From NCBI GenBank assembly GCA_965216445.1, contig OZ244166.1:868001-932000 (forward strand): 64,000 bases of DNA, written 5' to 3'. The notes beneath the pieces are model-generated. The model worked only from the letters and a program-made list of their open reading frames with translations. It had not been told where the DNA came from and did no database searches. The DNA is from MA-ANB-1 sp965216445. GTDB lineage: Bacteria > Actinomycetota > Acidimicrobiia > Spongiisociales > ZC4RG35. This document shows positions 15,500 through 25,553 of this stretch, in pieces (the stretch's first letter is position 1; the number at the start of each line of letters is the position of its first letter). Both the position numbers and the translations under genes were made by a program.

Positions 15500-16489
15500 G
15501 TGGAAACGGTCGGCATCACCGGAGCCACCGGGACCGTTGGTGCCGCGTTGGCTAGACATCTGGTCGAATCAAACATGCGGGTAAGGGCATTGAGTCGATC
15601 CACCAGGGCCGATGAAACGCTCGCTTCCCAAGGGGTCGAGCCGGTGAGGGGGGATCTCCTGAACGCACAATCCTTGGCACGGCTGGTTAAAGGTTGTCGT
15701 TGGGTATTCAACGTTGCCGGAGTCAATCAGATGTGTACAAGGAACCCTGCTGCAATGGAGGCAGCGAACGTCGATGGAGTCCGGATGCTGATGTCCGCCT
15801 GTCGACGGCAAGGTGTGGAGCGGCTGGTTCACACGTCCTCCGCCGTGACCCTTGGTGAAAGTCGAGGCACCATCGGATCTGAGGAGTCGCCGCATCGTGG
15901 CTCGTTTCTGTCCGAATACGAGAGGACCAAATACGAAGGTGAGCGGGTTCTGTTCGAGGAATGTGATGGGCTCGATGTCGTCGCGGTGAATCCCTCCAGC
16001 GTCCAAGGCCCGGGCAGGGCCACGGGGACCGGCAAAGTCATCCTGGACGTTCTCAACGGTGATCTCCGGTTCTTGGTCGACTCCAACGTGTCCTTGGTCG
16101 ATATCGACGATTGCGCTAGAGGGCATCTGCTGGCAGCAGCCAAAGGTGTGGCAGGCGAGCGCTATGTCCTGAGTGGGGCAACCGAGACCGTTTCGGCTCT
16201 GGTCGCTTTGGCTTCTGACGTGACGGGAAACGAGATCAGTCCCAGAGTTCTCCCGGGCTACTTGGTGGCAGGGGCAGTTGCGATCGCCGAACCATTGGCC
16301 AGGTTGGCGAGAAAGGAAGTCTCGTTCTGTAGGGAGATGGTGAGGGTCATGCGGTTCGGTCACCACTACGACGGCCGCAAAGCGACTGTCGAGCTCGGAC
16401 TCGTCTACACCGGGATCGAAGACACTCTTCGACGAACCGCGGATTGGTTCGCCAGCGAAGGTCTCCTCAGAGGTCAAATCACGACCTGA
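15500..16489 (+). CDS. NAD-dependent epimerase/dehydratase (extended SDR)
   Basis: A 329-residue extended short-chain dehydrogenase with the cofactor motif GITGATGTVGAALA, HTSSAVTLGES, and the YxxxK pair in SEYERTKYEGE. The C-terminal region (FCREMVRVMRFGHHYDGRKA) resembles dihydroflavonol-4-reductase-like and hopanoid-associated epimerases. Substrate is not decidable from sequence. GTG start 3 nt after the pgsA stop, so co-transcribed with it; a lipid or isoprenoid role would fit but is inference. Confidence 0.88.
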   Translation: METVGITGATGTVGAALARHLVESNMRVRALSRSTRADETLASQGVEPVRGDLLNAQSLARLVKGCRWVFNVAGVNQMCTRNPAAMEAANVDGVRMLMSACRRQGVERLVHTSSAVTLGESRGTIGSEESPHRGSFLSEYERTKYEGERVLFEECDGLDVVAVNPSSVQGPGRATGTGKVILDVLNGDLRFLVDSNVSLVDIDDCARGHLLAAAKGVAGERYVLSGATETVSALVALASDVTGNEISPRVLPGYLVAGAVAIAEPLARLARKEVSFCREMVRVMRFGHHYDGRKATVELGLVYTGIEDTLRRTADWFASEGLLRGQITT

Positions 16490-16527
16490 GTCCTATCGGG
16501 CGGTCCCGGTTAGCATCCGCAGGCTCT

Positions 16528-19500
16528 ATGACAGCACCGCTGGCCCCATTGCTCAGTGCCTGGAACGCTGCACCCATGCCGGATCCAACCGGGGTTTGGG
16601 CCGTGTCCCGCGCCGGTCGAGCCTTTGCATTGGCTGGTCTCGTGAGTCAATTCGAAAGACTTGCATTGGTGGTTGTCCCCGGCGAGACCGAAGCCGAGGA
16701 GCTGGTCGACGACCTCGAGCTCTTTTTGGACGATGTGACCTTTGCCCCAGCCTGGGAGACTCTGCCATTCGAACATGTCTCACCCAACACGTCGACCATG
16801 TCACGACGGGCGCGGGCTCGGGAACGGTTGCTTCGTGCCGGGGACGGTGGCGTGGTTGTCACCAGTGTTCGGGGTGCAATACAAAGACTATCTCCGTCTC
16901 CCTATGGGCCGCTGCGTCTCGAGCGCGGCGGCGAATTTGAGATTGTTGCCCTTTCGCAACGACTTGCCGAGTTCGGGTATCAACGAACGGACCGTGTCGA
17001 AGCACGTGGAGAACTGGCCGTTCGGGGCGGGATTGTCGATGTGTTTCCAGCTCAGTCGGATGATCCGGTGCGCCTGGACTTCTGGGGCGACCAGATTGAG
17101 GAGATTAGGCGGTTCTCCGTCGCTAGCCAGAGATCCGAAGATGCCGTAGACAGCGTTGAGATCTACCCAGCACGGGAGGTCCGTCCCGACCCAATTGTCA
17201 GGGAAAGAGCGGCTGCCCTTCTGCGGACTGAGCCATGGGCAGCAACCACCTGGGAACGAATCGTCGAGGGCCAGTTGTTCGCGGGAATCGAGTCATGGCT
17301 GCCGTGGCTGGCAAACGGCGAGTCGATCCTCGACGGCCTCGATCCAGAAACCGCCGTTGTAGTGGTCGATCCCTCTCGAGCGGTGGACAGGGCGAGGGAT
17401 CTGCGAACCGAGGAGTCAGACCTGGCTGAGGCTCTAGCGCCGACCTGGGGAGAAGCAGCACCGACGGCCGGTGAGCACCCGATGCTCTTTCTGGATCTCG
17501 AGAGCATTTTGGGCTCGGTTCCCCATCTTTCGATGCCAACTACGCCTACCTCCCCGGGCGATCCAGTACTGGAGATACGCGGGTTTGACGCCGTTCCCGG
17601 CGATGTGGATTCGGTGGCCAAGGGCATCAGCCGCCTGATCAGTCGAGACATCACGACCGTTGTTGCCATGGATGGAGCTCCGGCCGCCGATAGGGTCCAC
17701 AGACTGATCTCTCAGGCGGGCTTGGATCTGGCCCGAATCGACCTGCTGGAGAATCGTCGACCCGCCATTGTGGCTTCCGGAATTCACGCCGGATTTGTAG
17801 CTCCTGCACTGAGCACCGCGGTCCTGGGTGAGCGGGAAATCGCCGGGAGGCGGCGTGCTCACCGGCGGGTGGGAAGGAGAAGCGCCGCACCGCAGGCCCA
17901 ATATCGGGATCTAACCGAAGGCGACTACGTCGTTCATCACCAGCATGGAATCGGGAGGTTCGAAGGGTTGGTCACTCAGACGATGATGGGAGTTGAACGT
18001 GACTACCTCATCGTCAGTTATGCCGGCGGAGACCGGCTGTATGTGCCGGTCGACCAGCTCGCTGCTGTCAAGAAGTACACCGGAGGCGATGCCCCACGAG
18101 TGTCGAGGATGGGTGGGAAAGATTGGCAAGATCAAAAGAGCCGGGTTCGTAAGGCCGTTGCGGCGGTGGCACAGGAGGTCGTTGAGCTTCATAGGCAGCG
18201 CGCCAAAGCATCTGGTCACTCTTTCGAATCAGACACCCCGTGGCAGGTTGAGATGGAGGCGGCGTTCCCATTCGAGGAAACGATTGATCAAGAGCGTGCC
18301 ATCGTGGAGGTCAAGGCCGACATGGAATCGGGCATGCCCATGGATCGTCTCGTGTTCGGCGACGTCGGGTTTGGTAAGACCGAGGTAGCAATCCGCGCCG
18401 CATTCAAGGCGGTGCAGGCCGGAAAGCAGGTGGCGATTCTCTGCCCGACAACCCTGTTGGCCCAGCAGCATCATCAAACCTTCTCAGAACGGTTCGCCAC
18501 CTATCCAGTACGTGTCGAGCAGTTGTCCCGTTTCCTAACTCCAAAACAACAGAAGCAAGTTGTGGCGGGGATTGCAAGCGGGGAAGCGGATGTGGTCATC
18601 GGCACCCACCGCCTCCTATCGGAGGATGTATCTTTTCGGAGGCTGGGCCTTCTCGTCATCGACGAAGAGCAACGGTTTGGAGTGTCCGCCAAGGATGCGA
18701 TGAAGCGGCTCAAGGTCGGGGTGGATGTGCTGACACTCACTGCCACGCCCATCCCACGCACATTGGAAATGGCACTCACCGGGATCCGTGAGGTGTCTCA
18801 CATCAGGACCGCACCTGAAGACCGGCACCCGATCCTCACATATGTCGGACCACTTGATGATCAGGCGATTTCGGCCGCTATCCGGCGAGAGTTGCTCAGG
18901 GAGGGCCAGGTCTTCTACGTACACAACAGGGTGCAGTCAATAGACCGGGCGGTGGCTCGCCTGAAGGAGCTGGTACCCGACGCTCGATACGTGGTCGCGC
19001 ATGGCCAAATGTCGGAGGGACAACTCGAGCAGGTGATGATCGACTTCTGGAACGGCGACTACGACGTAATGGTCGCAACCACCATCATCGAATCGGGATT
19101 GGACCTCCCAACGGTGAACACTCTGATTGTCGAGCGTGCCGATCTTCTCGGTCTGGCGCAGCTGTACCAGCTACGGGGTCGGGTTGGGCGGTCGGATCAA
19201 AGGGCCTACGCATACCTTTTCCACCCCGCTGATCGAAGCCTGACCGAGGACGCGCATCGGAGGCTGGAAGCAATCGGCGAAGCGACTGATCTCGGATCGG
19301 GGTTCCAGCTCGCGCTTCGTGACCTCGAGATACGAGGAGCAGGATCAATACTCGGTGAGATCCAGACCGGGCACATCTCGGCGGTCGGCTTCGATCTGTA
19401 TGCCGAGTTGGTAGCCGAGGCTGTTGATGAGCTGGAGGGTCGACCTCCAAAGGCTGAGAAACCGAGTGAAATCAGAATCGACCTGCCCGTCGACGCCCAC

Positions 19501-19881
19501 CTGCCTGAGTCTTACATCGCCGACCAGGAGCTGCGGTTGGAGGCGTATCGTCGGTTGGCGGCGACCATGACCAACGACCAGGTCGACGATGCGGTTGCCG
19601 AATGGGCGGATCGGTTTGGTGACTTGCCCGACGCGGCTAACACGCTGGTCGAGCTGGCCCGGCTCCGGGTTGCGGCAATTCGGATTGGCCTGACAGAGAT
19701 TGTGAAGCTTCGCAATGAGGTCCGTCTCGGACCCGTCGATTTGAAGCCCTCCCAGGAGGTCAGGCTGCAGCGGCTTCAGCCAGCGGCCGTGCTGCGCGCG
19801 GCGGAGGGTGTCCTTTTCATCCCGGCTCCGGATGACATATTGGGCGGATTGCTGGAATTTGTTAAAGAAATGTGGTCCTAA
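16528..19881 (+). CDS. mfd: Transcription-repair coupling factor
   Basis: Removes stalled RNA polymerase and recruits nucleotide excision repair. The 1117-residue protein has an N-terminal UvrB-like damage-recognition part, the RNA-polymerase-interacting CarD-like domain at ~460-530 (GDYVVHHQHGIGRFEGL), Walker A GDVGFGKTEVAIRAAFKA, the DEEQ box VIDEEQRFGV, TATPIPRTLEMAL, the second helicase domain with QLRGRVGRS and a C-terminal TRCF domain. ATG at 16528 gives the family N-terminus; upstream codons overlap the SDR gene. First gene of a classic actinobacterial string with the PPIase, mazG and eno. Confidence 0.97.
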   Translation: MTAPLAPLLSAWNAAPMPDPTGVWAVSRAGRAFALAGLVSQFERLALVVVPGETEAEELVDDLELFLDDVTFAPAWETLPFEHVSPNTSTMSRRARARERLLRAGDGGVVVTSVRGAIQRLSPSPYGPLRLERGGEFEIVALSQRLAEFGYQRTDRVEARGELAVRGGIVDVFPAQSDDPVRLDFWGDQIEEIRRFSVASQRSEDAVDSVEIYPAREVRPDPIVRERAAALLRTEPWAATTWERIVEGQLFAGIESWLPWLANGESILDGLDPETAVVVVDPSRAVDRARDLRTEESDLAEALAPTWGEAAPTAGEHPMLFLDLESILGSVPHLSMPTTPTSPGDPVLEIRGFDAVPGDVDSVAKGISRLISRDITTVVAMDGAPAADRVHRLISQAGLDLARIDLLENRRPAIVASGIHAGFVAPALSTAVLGEREIAGRRRAHRRVGRRSAAPQAQYRDLTEGDYVVHHQHGIGRFEGLVTQTMMGVERDYLIVSYAGGDRLYVPVDQLAAVKKYTGGDAPRVSRMGGKDWQDQKSRVRKAVAAVAQEVVELHRQRAKASGHSFESDTPWQVEMEAAFPFEETIDQERAIVEVKADMESGMPMDRLVFGDVGFGKTEVAIRAAFKAVQAGKQVAILCPTTLLAQQHHQTFSERFATYPVRVEQLSRFLTPKQQKQVVAGIASGEADVVIGTHRLLSEDVSFRRLGLLVIDEEQRFGVSAKDAMKRLKVGVDVLTLTATPIPRTLEMALTGIREVSHIRTAPEDRHPILTYVGPLDDQAISAAIRRELLREGQVFYVHNRVQSIDRAVARLKELVPDARYVVAHGQMSEGQLEQVMIDFWNGDYDVMVATTIIESGLDLPTVNTLIVERADLLGLAQLYQLRGRVGRSDQRAYAYLFHPADRSLTEDAHRRLEAIGEATDLGSGFQLALRDLEIRGAGSILGEIQTGHISAVGFDLYAELVAEAVDELEGRPPKAEKPSEIRIDLPVDAHLPESYIADQELRLEAYRRLAATMTNDQVDDAVAEWADRFGDLPDAANTLVELARLRVAAIRIGLTEIVKLRNEVRLGPVDLKPSQEVRLQRLQPAAVLRAAEGVLFIPAPDDILGGLLEFVKEMWS

Positions 19882-19947
19882 ACGAGTACGTGTTGACCGC
19901 AGGAACACCTACCATTCTGTCAGTTCCCCTTATCCAAGGATTTCCTC

Positions 19948-20967
19948 TTGAAGAAATTTGCACTCCTAATTGTGGCTTTCGCGCTCCTGGTTAGCGCCTG
20001 TGGAGCCGGTGACAGTGAATTGGCAGCCAGCGTCGACGGTACCGAATACACCGTTGGTGACGTGAACGCCCTCGTGTTCGATTCCGGCGAAACAGTCTCC
20101 AAGGACCAGTTTGCACAGTTTCTCGGGTTTCTGATCCAGTGGGACATCGTGACCAACGCCGCCGAAAATGATTTTGAAATCTCGTTCACTGAAGAAGAGA
20201 TCAATCAGGCCGGCATGGACATATACGAGACAAATGCCCAGCCAGGTATCACCTTCGAGGGTTTCCTCGAGGCAAATGCTGTATCCGAGGAGTTTCTCTA
20301 CAAGGTCGCCCACCTGCAGTTGGTTGAGGCAGAGCTTGGCGAGAAGCTCGCCGAGACCGTCGAACCGCCCTCCGAGGAGGACATCGAGGCTCAGCGCCAG
20401 GCCTCCTATGACAGCCTCACCGAGGTTTGTGTGAAGCACATTCTGGTGGAGACGATGGAGGAGTCCGATGATGTATTCGCACGTTTAGAGGACGGCGAGG
20501 CCTTCGAAGACTTGGCGATGGAGCTGTCAACGGACACCGGTAGTGGCCAGGACGGTGGCGACCTCGGTTGCTCATCGCCGACTCGGTACGTTCCCGGCTT
20601 CCTCGAGGCAACGATCGACGCAGAACTGGATGTTCCCTACGGTCCAGTGGAGACCCAGTTCGGATATCACACCGTTTTGGTGACCGACCGCACCTTCCCC
20701 GAGGACGATCAACTGCCCACCGACGAGGAGATCGTCGAGTCCCTGAGCGCCTCCCAACTTCCGACCATTCTCACGGGCTGGATCGGGGACAAACTGGCAG
20801 CCGCCGAAGTTGTTGTCGAAGAGAAGTTTGGCACCTGGCAGACGGAGCCGGCAGGGGTAATCCCGCCATCGGACGACCCCACTCCATCCACCGAGGCGCC
20901 ATCGGATCAGACAACCACAACGGTGGCTGAGCAAACCGATCAGACCACCACGACAGTCGCCGAATAG
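19948..20967 (+). CDS. Extracytoplasmic PPIase lipoprotein (SurA/PrsA-like)
   Basis: A secreted folding helper. Signal peptide MKKFALLIVAFALLVSACG with lipobox VSAC (Cys18), an N-terminal chaperone segment, then a parvulin-type rotamase domain (CVKHILVETMEESDDVFARL to YGPVETQFGYHTVLVTD, residues ~160-260). The C-terminus is low-complexity with two copies of DQTTTTVAE. TTG start with AAGGA upstream. Placed between mfd and mazG as in many actinobacteria. Confidence 0.9.
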   Translation: MKKFALLIVAFALLVSACGAGDSELAASVDGTEYTVGDVNALVFDSGETVSKDQFAQFLGFLIQWDIVTNAAENDFEISFTEEEINQAGMDIYETNAQPGITFEGFLEANAVSEEFLYKVAHLQLVEAELGEKLAETVEPPSEEDIEAQRQASYDSLTEVCVKHILVETMEESDDVFARLEDGEAFEDLAMELSTDTGSGQDGGDLGCSSPTRYVPGFLEATIDAELDVPYGPVETQFGYHTVLVTDRTFPEDDQLPTDEEIVESLSASQLPTILTGWIGDKLAAAEVVVEEKFGTWQTEPAGVIPPSDDPTPSTEAPSDQTTTTVAEQTDQTTTTVAE

Positions 20968-20975
20968 GACAAACC

Positions 20976-22307
20976 TTGATCACAATCACCGGTCTCGGAC
21001 CAGGCGACCTCGCCCGGATTCCAGGGCCGGTGCTTGAACTGCTGCTCGATCGCGGACGGACCTTGATCGTCCGCACCGCACAACACCCCGCGGCAGAGCA
21101 GATCTCCAAGCAACGAGATGTCATTTTCTGTGACGACATATACGAGTCCCAAACGACTTTCGAGGCGGTCTATGCAGCAATCGCCGATCGGGTTCTCGCG
21201 GCAGGTGCCGATGGTGATGTCGTCTACGCCGTACCTGGTGGACCAAGCGTAGGCGAGTTCGCGGTGCGTGAGATCTTGGCCAGGGCCGAAGATGTCGAAG
21301 TGATGCCTGCCGAGACTTTTGTCGATGCAATTCTCGCCGAGACCGGATACGACCCTTTTGACCGTGGGATCCAGATTCTCAACGGGCATGACCTTCCGAC
21401 ACCGCTAGTGATCGATAAGCCGACAATTGTCGGCCACCTCGACCGACCGGAGATTCTGGCCGACGTCACGGCCAACCTTTCCCGTGTTGTCCCCGATGAC
21501 GCCGAGTTGACTGTCTTCATTGGCCTCGGCGCCTCGGACCAGAGGGTCTGGGAAGGGAAGGCTGACGACGTCTCTCCTGATTTCGCCGGTTACCGAACCT
21601 CGATTTGGGTCGATACCCCTCCCGGAGGGCTGGTCGGTGCCGTTCAGACCATGCTGAGGTTGAGGGAGGAGTGTCCATGGGACGCCGAACAGACACATGA
21701 ATCACTCATCAAATACCTGGTTGAGGAGACCTTCGAGCTGGCCGATGCGGTGTCCGAGCTCGGCACGGACTCTACCGACCACGTCGCATACGCCCGAGTT
21801 GAGGATGAGCTGGGAGACGTGCTGTTGCAGACCCTTTTCCATGCTGCAATAGCGGCCCAAGGTGGAGCATTCGACATCGACGACGTCGGTGAGGTGCTGA
21901 GACAGAAGCTGGTCCGAAGACACCCCCACGTATTCGGCGACGTCGAGGTTGCTGATGCGGCCGAGGTCAAGAGAAACTGGGATCAGATCAAGCAAGGCGA
22001 GAAGCAAAGCGAAGACGGATCCGCCTTTGCGGGTGTGTCTGCAGGAATGCCCGCTTTGCACAGGGCGGCAAAAGTGCAGAATCGCGCCTCCAAATTCGGC
22101 CTCGATGAGGGCAGGGCGTCTCGAGAAGAGATCGCAGTGGCACTGGAATCGCTCGGCTCGAACGCGCCCATCGACGACAGGACTGTGGGAAACTTGTTGT
22201 TCCATCTCGTGGCGGTGGCTCGAGAATCGGGGATCGACGCCGATATGGCTTTGCGTTCCGCGGTAAACCAGTATGAGCAGCGCCTACGTGAGCTGGAGAC
22301 CTCCTGA
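20976..22307 (+). CDS. mazG: Tetrapyrrole-methylase-like domain fused to MazG pyrophosphohydrolase
   Basis: Hydrolyses nucleoside triphosphates to monophosphates, cleaning the pool. The 443-residue protein has an N-terminal SAM-dependent methylase-like domain (ITITGLGPGDLARIP, VYAVPGGPSVGEF, residues 1-205) and a C-terminal MazG domain with RLREECPWDAEQTHESL, metal-binding VEETFELADAV and EDELGDVLLQ, and a second MazG repeat. The same fusion is known as YabN in Bacillus. TTG start 8 nt after the PPIase gene. Confidence 0.93.
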   Translation: MITITGLGPGDLARIPGPVLELLLDRGRTLIVRTAQHPAAEQISKQRDVIFCDDIYESQTTFEAVYAAIADRVLAAGADGDVVYAVPGGPSVGEFAVREILARAEDVEVMPAETFVDAILAETGYDPFDRGIQILNGHDLPTPLVIDKPTIVGHLDRPEILADVTANLSRVVPDDAELTVFIGLGASDQRVWEGKADDVSPDFAGYRTSIWVDTPPGGLVGAVQTMLRLREECPWDAEQTHESLIKYLVEETFELADAVSELGTDSTDHVAYARVEDELGDVLLQTLFHAAIAAQGGAFDIDDVGEVLRQKLVRRHPHVFGDVEVADAAEVKRNWDQIKQGEKQSEDGSAFAGVSAGMPALHRAAKVQNRASKFGLDEGRASREEIAVALESLGSNAPIDDRTVGNLLFHLVAVARESGIDADMALRSAVNQYEQRLRELETS

Positions 22308-22393
22308 CCGGGGTTTGTTTTCACTGAGAACACATGAGATAGACCTGTGCGCTGGTAGTTTGTTGACCGCCAGAGACTTTTCGGAATTGGACC

Positions 22394-23671
22394 ATGAGCA
22401 GCACAACTATTGAACGGGTGCACGCCCGTCAAGTTCTTGATTCGCGGGGGAATCCAACCGTCGAAGCTGAAGTATTCACCCGGTCAGGCTTCGGGCGGGC
22501 TGCTGTGCCATCTGGAGCCTCGACGGGTATCAGTGAAGCCGTCGAGCTTCGGGATGGAGGCGAGGAGTACGTTGGCAAAGGGGTGTCGGGCGCCGTGTCC
22601 AATGTCAACGACGCCATAGCACGGGCGGTAGTTGGTCGGGATGCGACCAGCCAGGAGTTGATCGACCAGGTGATGATCGATCTCGATGGCACCCCGAACA
22701 AAGCGAAACTCGGGGCGAACGCGATCCTGGCCGTTTCTCTGGCGACCGCACGCGCCGCTGCGGCAACTCTTGGCCAACCTCTATTCCGCTATCTGGGTGG
22801 GCCCAGTGCTCGATACCTTCCCGTGCCGTGCCTCAATGTCCTGAATGGTGGGGCACACGCCGCCAATAGTGTTGACATCCAGGAGTTCATGATTGTGCCC
22901 GCCGGTCTTCCCAGTTTCAGCGAGGCGCTCCGTGCCGGTGTTGAGGTTTACCACTCCCTGAAACGAGTCATTGCTGGGCGAGGCTTGGGCACGAATGTTG
23001 GAGACGAGGGAGGGTTCGCCCCGGATCTGGCCACCAACGAGGCGGCACTGGAGCTTCTGGTCGAAGCGATCGACATAGCCGGCTACAAACTTGGTGACGA
23101 GATTGCACTTGCCCTCGACGTGGCAGCCACAGAGCTCTATCGGGAGGGACGGTACTCTCTCGATGGTCGAGAGTTGACCTCGGGTGAGATGGTCTCCTAC
23201 ATCGCCGACCTTGCAGAAAGGTACCCCCTCGTGTCCATTGAGGACGGCATGGACGAGGGCGATTGGGATGGCTGGAAAGAGCTCACCAGCAGAATCGGAC
23301 ATCGGGTCCAGCTCGTCGGTGATGACCTCTTTGTCACCAATGAGGAGATCCTCAAGCGCGGTATCGCCGAGAAGAGCGCCAATGCAATCCTGATCAAGGT
23401 CAATCAAATCGGTTCGGTTTCCGAGACACTGCACACAATGAGCCGAGCCGAACGCGCCGGATTCGGGATGATGGTCAGTCATCGCTCAGGTGAGACCGAA
23501 GACACCTTCATCTCCCATCTAGCCGTGGCGACCAATGCCGGCCAGATGAAAACCGGCGCACCTGCCCGCGGTGAGCGCACCGCCAAATACAACCAGCTCC
23601 TTCGTATCGAAGAACGCTTGGGTTCGGAAGCCCGCTATCCGGGTTGGAGCACATTCAGGCGAACCGGATGA
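22394..23671 (+). CDS. eno: Enolase
   Basis: Interconverts 2-phosphoglycerate and phosphoenolpyruvate. The 425-residue protein has SRGNPTVEAEV, AVPSGASTG, GDEGGFAPDL with the acid residue, ILIKVNQIGS with the general-base lysine and SHRSGETEDTFISHLAV. Normal length. 86 nt after mazG; that gap contains TTGTTT-17-GATAGA and TTGACC elements that could be promoters but are weak. Confidence 0.98.
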   Translation: MSSTTIERVHARQVLDSRGNPTVEAEVFTRSGFGRAAVPSGASTGISEAVELRDGGEEYVGKGVSGAVSNVNDAIARAVVGRDATSQELIDQVMIDLDGTPNKAKLGANAILAVSLATARAAAATLGQPLFRYLGGPSARYLPVPCLNVLNGGAHAANSVDIQEFMIVPAGLPSFSEALRAGVEVYHSLKRVIAGRGLGTNVGDEGGFAPDLATNEAALELLVEAIDIAGYKLGDEIALALDVAATELYREGRYSLDGRELTSGEMVSYIADLAERYPLVSIEDGMDEGDWDGWKELTSRIGHRVQLVGDDLFVTNEEILKRGIAEKSANAILIKVNQIGSVSETLHTMSRAERAGFGMMVSHRSGETEDTFISHLAVATNAGQMKTGAPARGERTAKYNQLLRIEERLGSEARYPGWSTFRRTG

Positions 23672-24057
23672 GTCTTACCAAACGACCAACCATGCTTCTG
23701 ATTGTTGTGCTGTTCCTGGTGATCGGCGCGGCCTTCCTCACCCAACTCATCCCATATCGGCAGATCATTGACTCCAATCGGCAAGTCGAGAGTGCCCGAT
23801 CCGAACTTGCTGCTCTCGAGGAGGAGAATCGTCTGCTCCAAGCCGACGTTGAAGCGTTGGGAACGCCGGAAGAAGTCGAGAAGCTAGCTCGCGAGAAACT
23901 CGGCTACGCACGACCGGGAGAGATCGCTTTTGTCGTTTTGGACCCGCCCAATGCCGGAACGCCATCCACTAAAGACGATCCCGCACCGCCCGTTGTCGAA
24001 AGGACCTGGGTAGAGAGGGTCTGGGATTTCATCTCGGGCGGCGACCAGGGGTCTTAG
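23668..24057 (+). CDS. Septum formation initiator (FtsB/DivIC family)
   Basis: A 129-residue bitopic membrane protein: short cytoplasmic N-terminus, one membrane helix (MLLIVVLFLVIGAAFLTQL, residues 9-27), a coiled coil (ESARSELAALEEENRLLQAD) and the LAREKLGYARPGE motif of FtsB/DivIC cell-division proteins, then an acidic Pro-rich tail. ATG overlaps the eno stop (ATGA). The eno-divIC-DUF501-ppx order is typical of actinobacteria. Confidence 0.92.
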   Translation: MSLTKRPTMLLIVVLFLVIGAAFLTQLIPYRQIIDSNRQVESARSELAALEEENRLLQADVEALGTPEEVEKLAREKLGYARPGEIAFVVLDPPNAGTPSTKDDPAPPVVERTWVERVWDFISGGDQGS

Positions 24058-24060
24058 CTG

Positions 24061-24579
24061 TTGGTCCCAATCGAAGATAGCGAGGTCGTTGAGGTCCAGA
24101 TCGGCCGACCGTTGCGGGCCAGGTCACAGGTGGTCTCACGCTGTCATCTTGGACTGCCAGTCGTCGTGCAAGTGCCACCCAAACTCGACGACGGGACGCC
24201 GTTCCCAACGACGTATTGGCTGAGCTGCCCTCTTGCTGCAACCAGAATCGGTCGTTTGGAAGGTGCCGGTGGGGTTCGTCGAATGGAACAGAAGGCTATC
24301 GCCGACCCGGTGTTCGGGTCTGCCCTCGAAGAGGCTCACAGATCTTACGAGGAGGAGCGGACGTCGGCGCTGAGTGAAGACGATGGACCGCAGCCGAGTG
24401 GGGGAGTTGGTGGCGCCAGGGCGGGTGTCAAGTGCCTGCACGCTCACTACGCACACAGCGCGGCTGGCGGGGAGAACCCGGTCGGTGAGCTGGTTGCATC
24501 GTGGATTGAACCGCTTGACTGTTCGGCCCCGTGCGTGTCGGGTGGCACTATGAATCCGGAGTGGGTCAACAGTCCGTGA
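24061..24579 (+). CDS. DUF501 family protein
   Basis: A 172-residue soluble protein. VVEVQIGRPLRA, CHLGLPVVVQVPPKLDDGTPFPTTYWL and VKCLHAHYAHSAAGGENPVGE are the hallmarks of DUF501, found next to divIC and ppx in actinobacteria. Several conserved His and Cys residues (C-LHAHYAH) could bind a metal, but function is unknown. TTG start 3 nt after divIC. Confidence 0.9.
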   Translation: MVPIEDSEVVEVQIGRPLRARSQVVSRCHLGLPVVVQVPPKLDDGTPFPTTYWLSCPLAATRIGRLEGAGGVRRMEQKAIADPVFGSALEEAHRSYEEERTSALSEDDGPQPSGGVGGARAGVKCLHAHYAHSAAGGENPVGELVASWIEPLDCSAPCVSGGTMNPEWVNSP

Positions 24580-25463
24580 ACATCGGTGTGGTCGACATCG
24601 GGACGAACACGATGCGGCTTCTGGTCACAAGTGCGGAAACCGAGGTGGGCCGTTGGGTAGAGGTGACGGCACTTGGGGTCGGTGTGGATGCCACCGGTGC
24701 CCTGAGCCAAGAGGGCATGCGACGATCGCTCGAGGCCTTCGAGAGGTTTGGCGGCCTCATGGATTCCAACGACGTTCGGATACGGAAAGCCATTGCGACT
24801 TCAGCTTGCCGTGACGCATCCAACCGAGACGACTTCTTCGATCGGGCAGCCGTGGCTTTGGGAGTGCGACCGACCCTGATTGATGGTGAGCAGGAGGCAC
24901 GCTACGCCTTCGACGGGGCGACACACCCGGCTCGTGGCCCATCCGGTGTGGTGGTTTGCGATATCGGAGGCGGCTCAACCGAATTCGTCACGGCAGACGA
25001 ATCCGTTTCGATCGACATTGGCTCGGTGCGGCTCAGCGACCGACTGTTACCTCACCGACCAGCCAGCGATGTCCAGATCGAATCGGCAGGGGCTCACGTC
25101 AATGAGCTTTTTCGGAAGATCCGACTCCTTCCAGATCGAGGGATAGGTGTCGCCGGGACCTGGACGGCACTTTCTGCACTAGCGATGGGATTGGAACGGT
25201 ACGATCGCCTCGTCGTTCACGGCTCGGTGATTTCGGCCAGGGATCTGGAGGGGTTGGTTGACCGCCTCGCCGTAATGACCTTGGCGGAGACGGAACGGTT
25301 ACCCTCTCTTGATCCGAAGAGGGCTCCAGTGATCCTTCCGGGAGCGGTCATAGCGTTAGAGGCGATGCGAGTCCTTGGACTCGATGAGCTCGAGGTGTCG
25401 GAGAGCGATACCCTCGATGCTGTCGCTCACGAGTTGATCGAAGAGATTGACGACCGAAGCTGA
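24576..25463 (+). CDS. ppx: Exopolyphosphatase / pppGpp phosphatase
   Basis: Degrades polyphosphate or pppGpp. The 295-residue protein has the ASKHA phosphate loop VVDIGTNTMRLLVT, TSACRDASNRDDFFDR, DGEQEARYAF and VCDIGGGSTEFV. It is the short, single-module actinobacterial form, lacking the C-terminal HD-like half of the E. coli enzyme. GTG overlaps the DUF501 stop (GTGA). Ppx versus GppA activity cannot be told apart here. Confidence 0.92.
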   Translation: MNIGVVDIGTNTMRLLVTSAETEVGRWVEVTALGVGVDATGALSQEGMRRSLEAFERFGGLMDSNDVRIRKAIATSACRDASNRDDFFDRAAVALGVRPTLIDGEQEARYAFDGATHPARGPSGVVVCDIGGGSTEFVTADESVSIDIGSVRLSDRLLPHRPASDVQIESAGAHVNELFRKIRLLPDRGIGVAGTWTALSALAMGLERYDRLVVHGSVISARDLEGLVDRLAVMTLAETERLPSLDPKRAPVILPGAVIALEAMRVLGLDELEVSESDTLDAVAHELIEEIDDRS

Positions 25464-25467
25464 TAAT

Positions 25468-25553
25468 GCCCGGGTGGCGGAACGGTAGACGCGAGGGGCT
25501 TAAACCCCCTTGGGCCAAATTGGCTCGTGTGGGTTCGATTCCCACCCCGGGCA
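25468..25553 (+). tRNA. tRNA-Leu (anticodon TAA)
   Basis: An 86-nt cloverleaf: acceptor GCCCGGG pairs with CCCGGGC, D-arm around GGCGGAACGGTAGACGC, anticodon stem AGGGG/CCCCT with loop CTTAAAC (anticodon TAA), a long class II variable arm and T-arm GTGGG-TTCGATT-CCCAC. Discriminator is A; CCA is not encoded. It lies 4 nt after ppx. Confidence 0.95.

Noticed and set aside
15569..16477. Long minus-strand open frame opposite the SDR gene
   Set aside because: Antisense shadow; no start signal and no recognisable domain.
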